Below, in pieces: positions 62,312 through 64,000 of a stretch of DNA of 64,000 bases. Each line of letters begins with the position of its first letter. The stretch's first letter is position 1. Origin of the DNA: Bin5 sp965116395 (lineage in GTDB: Bacteria; Chloroflexota; Anaerolineae; Caldilineales; Caldilineaceae); the NCBI GenBank assembly GCA_965116395.1, contig OZ220684.1, positions 2,108,001 through 2,172,000 on the forward strand, read 5' to 3'. Under the pieces are notes generated by a model. That model was not told the DNA's origin. It searched no databases and was given only the letters and a program-made list of their open reading frames with translations. A program made the position numbers and the translations under genes.

Positions 62312-62536
62312 GGGAGCGCGTTCCCCTGCGTCTGTCTCTCCCGGCATTAGAGCCGGAGAATGGTCTTGCATGCAGAAGGAAGCAGGACGAAATTCCTATA
62401 CCATTCTACAAGAGAAAACACGGCTGCCGTCCTAAAGTTGCGCTTTTGCCGCTTCATGTCCTCATGGAAATCCAGGCGTCCTGCCTGCCGCCGCGCCATC
62501 ACCGCGTCGTCACTGTGCGATCACTGTGCCATGCGT

Positions 62537-64000
62537 TCAATCCAGCCCCAGCGACGCGTATTCCCATTCGGCCACCGGCGTAAACTGGGATGGGTCCAGT
62601 ACCGTTTTCGGGCCAAACGGCGCGGCCGTGACGCTGCCCACATCCACCGCGCCGTTCTCGACCGCCAGTGTCGGGAAACGCCGCCCGCCCGGCGTCGTGT
62701 GCGGGCGGTAGAGATCGCCATGCGCCGCCAGCATCTGCGCCTGCACGTCGTCCGGCAGCATCGCCAGGCCGGCGAAGTAGTGATGACCGTTGCGTTCGGC
62801 GTGTTCGATGCCCAGCGTCGCCAGTACCGCCAGGTCCTCCAACAGTGCCACCGGCCCCAGGTTGCACAGGTCCTCGGCGCTGATGATATGCAATGTGTCC
62901 GGCTGCTGTCGCTGGCGGTGACGGATCAGGCAAGTGTTGGCGATGCCTTTGAAGATGCCTTTACAGTTCTTGTGGCTGGTGCCCACGTAGCCGCTTTCGA
63001 GCGCGGTGGGCGCGCTGGAAAGCTCGCCGTCGGATTCGTCGATGATGATCGGCGGCCGTTCCCCCCAGGCAAGCAACGCCGCGCCCACCTCCTCGCTCAG
63101 GGCGATGTCGCGGTGGAAGGGCTGTTCGACGAAAATCAGCCGTTGCAGAAAGCCGCCCAGGGCCGGGTCGGCGTCCAACTCTTCCCAGAGGGCGCGAAAA
63201 TCAGCAACGTTGTGATAGGTCTCGTTGCCGTCGAGCGTGTGCCGGTAATCGACATTGCGCTCGTCCAGCAGCGCGGCAATGCGTTGTAACCGCGCCCTGT
63301 CCGCGTCGATGTCGCCGCCAATCTTGATCTTGAAATGGGTCAATCCGTAAGCCTGGATCGACGCGTCCAGCGATTGGGGCAGACCGTCATCGACCTGATC
63401 GGCGGGCGGGACTTCGTCGTCGGTGAGGGGATCGATCATGCCGACCGTATGCCGAACGATCACCCGCTCCAGGGGCTTGGCCGGCAGCAGATCCGCCGGC
63501 GCGTGCCCGGCCAGTTCCGGCCGCAGCTCGTCCAGCTCCATCCCCAGGCTGTTCGCGTGCACAGCCTCGGCGAAGGTCGTGCCCGTAGCCCGGCAGAAGC
63601 CGTCGATGATCGCCCGCTCCACCAGCGAAACGCCGAACGCCCACAGCAGCGGCGGGTAGTCCGTGCCTGCGGCCCAATCCTCCTGGGCCTGGTAGGCGGC
63701 CCGCCACAGCGCATAGACCGAGTCCGCCGCGCCGGCTTCGCGGGCATGGCGGCAGGCCGCCTGCACTACGTCGAGCATCTCGGCGATATCCTGGGCCATC
63801 GACGAATCGGGTACTTTGGTAAACCATTTCGGCGCCAGGCCCTCGGCCGCGATCCCGTCCGCCTGTCTGCCGTCCACCACAACCCGTACCTGCAAAAAGA
63901 GATGCGGCAGCGCGGTCATGGTGACGATGCCATAGCGGAAGGGCATGCGGTTGCGCATGTTGAGGATATGGAGATCGAAGTCGAGCAGGCGTACGGACAT
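62537..64000 (-). CDS. Mandelate racemase/enolase-superfamily protein
   Basis: A 487-residue enolase-superfamily enzyme, longer than the usual 370-400 residues. The capping domain is followed by the barrel with KIKIG, LDGNETYH, FVEQPF, IDESD and a SHKNCKG segment that supplies the second catalytic lysine, as in muconate-cycloisomerase and dipeptide-epimerase branches. An extra stretch in the capping domain (WFTKVPDSSMAQD) explains part of the length. The ATG is exactly at the window edge, so a longer N-terminus cannot be excluded. Confidence 0.82.
   Translation of the reverse strand: MSVRLLDFDLHILNMRNRMPFRYGIVTMTALPHLFLQVRVVVDGRQADGIAAEGLAPKWFTKVPDSSMAQDIAEMLDVVQAACRHAREAGAADSVYALWRAAYQAQEDWAAGTDYPPLLWAFGVSLVERAIIDGFCRATGTTFAEAVHANSLGMELDELRPELAGHAPADLLPAKPLERVIVRHTVGMIDPLTDDEVPPADQVDDGLPQSLDASIQAYGLTHFKIKIGGDIDADRARLQRIAALLDERNVDYRHTLDGNETYHNVADFRALWEELDADPALGGFLQRLIFVEQPFHRDIALSEEVGAALLAWGERPPIIIDESDGELSSAPTALESGYVGTSHKNCKGIFKGIANTCLIRHRQRQQPDTLHIISAEDLCNLGPVALLEDLAVLATLGIEHAERNGHHYFAGLAMLPDDVQAQMLAAHGDLYRPHTTPGGRRFPTLAVENGAVDVGSVTAAPFGPKTVLDPSQFTPVAEWEYASLGLD

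Noticed and set aside
1..64000. CRISPR arrays, tRNA/rRNA genes, intact insertion sequences
   Set aside because: Read through for regularly spaced repeats, tRNA T-loop patterns and transposase motifs; none found by eye. A tRNA or structured RNA could still be missed without a search.

Overview
This 64 kb window is GC-rich chromosomal DNA that I would place in the Chloroflexota (Caldilineales/Anaerolineae-like), probably from a metagenome-assembled genome. The evidence is a RarA AAA+ ATPase fused to a methyltransferase-like domain, an FmdB zinc ribbon, a YugP-type zinc protease, Tat-type lipoprotein sugar-binding proteins, and a very high density of Gfo/Idh/MocA oxidoreductases, enolase-superfamily enzymes and phytanoyl-CoA-type dioxygenases. 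The assignment is an inference from gene content; there is no rRNA gene to test it. I saw no tRNA, rRNA, CRISPR array or intact insertion sequence.

Region 1 (1-20 kb) is a carbohydrate or polyol utilisation zone. It holds a medium-chain dehydrogenase, a complete ABC sugar importer minus its ATPase (binding protein plus two permeases, 1185-4473, minus strand), a PhyH dioxygenase, a galactonate-dehydratase-like enolase-superfamily enzyme, a MetE-like protein, an orphan HigA antitoxin, a frameshifted HpcH/HpaI aldolase, three Gfo/Idh/MocA dehydrogenases, a beta-propeller glycosidase and a second ABC importer (16194-19566). A TOPRIM-containing, AT-richer gene (13016-14314) sits inside this zone and looks like a transferred defence-type gene.

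Region 2 (20-25 kb) is an accessory patch of small genes: a secreted HNH nuclease with an excalibur tail and a broken partial copy of that tail, a lipoprotein with two in-frame starts, a broken RelE-type toxin with an intact XRE antitoxin, and several short hypothetical genes.

Region 3 (24.8-38.5 kb) is a second catabolic zone: an IclR regulator, a third ABC importer (Sec lipoprotein plus two permeases), a CocE-type hydrolase translationally coupled to a ceramidase-like hydrolase, a DRE-TIM aldolase/lyase with an epimerase and an SDR, and a GH116-like glucosidase interrupted by one amber codon. Each of the three importers carries a strong hairpin directly after its binding-protein gene, and none has an ATPase, so a shared ATPase encoded elsewhere is expected.

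Region 4 (38.8-42 kb) has a PD-(D/E)XK nuclease-like gene, a tandem duplicate pair of PhyH dioxygenases and an RHS-repeat fossil. Region 5 (42-64 kb) is mostly core housekeeping: YugP protease, murJ, a UvrD-tail protein, an FmdB protein, an M23 peptidase, rarA fusion, a broken PIN (DUF4411) toxin with its intact XRE-ImmA partner, secA, a LysM/lamin-tail protein, asnS, a WecA/MraY-type transferase, tsaD, an AI-2E-type transporter and a second enolase-superfamily enzyme at the right edge. A cluster of DnaA-box-like 9-mers lies before rarA.

The most striking pattern is gene decay. All three toxin-antitoxin-like loci have a damaged or missing toxin and an intact antitoxin partner, and there are at least five further broken or fossil genes. 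Several lesions are single-base changes in homopolymer runs, so assembly or sequencing error has to be excluded first.
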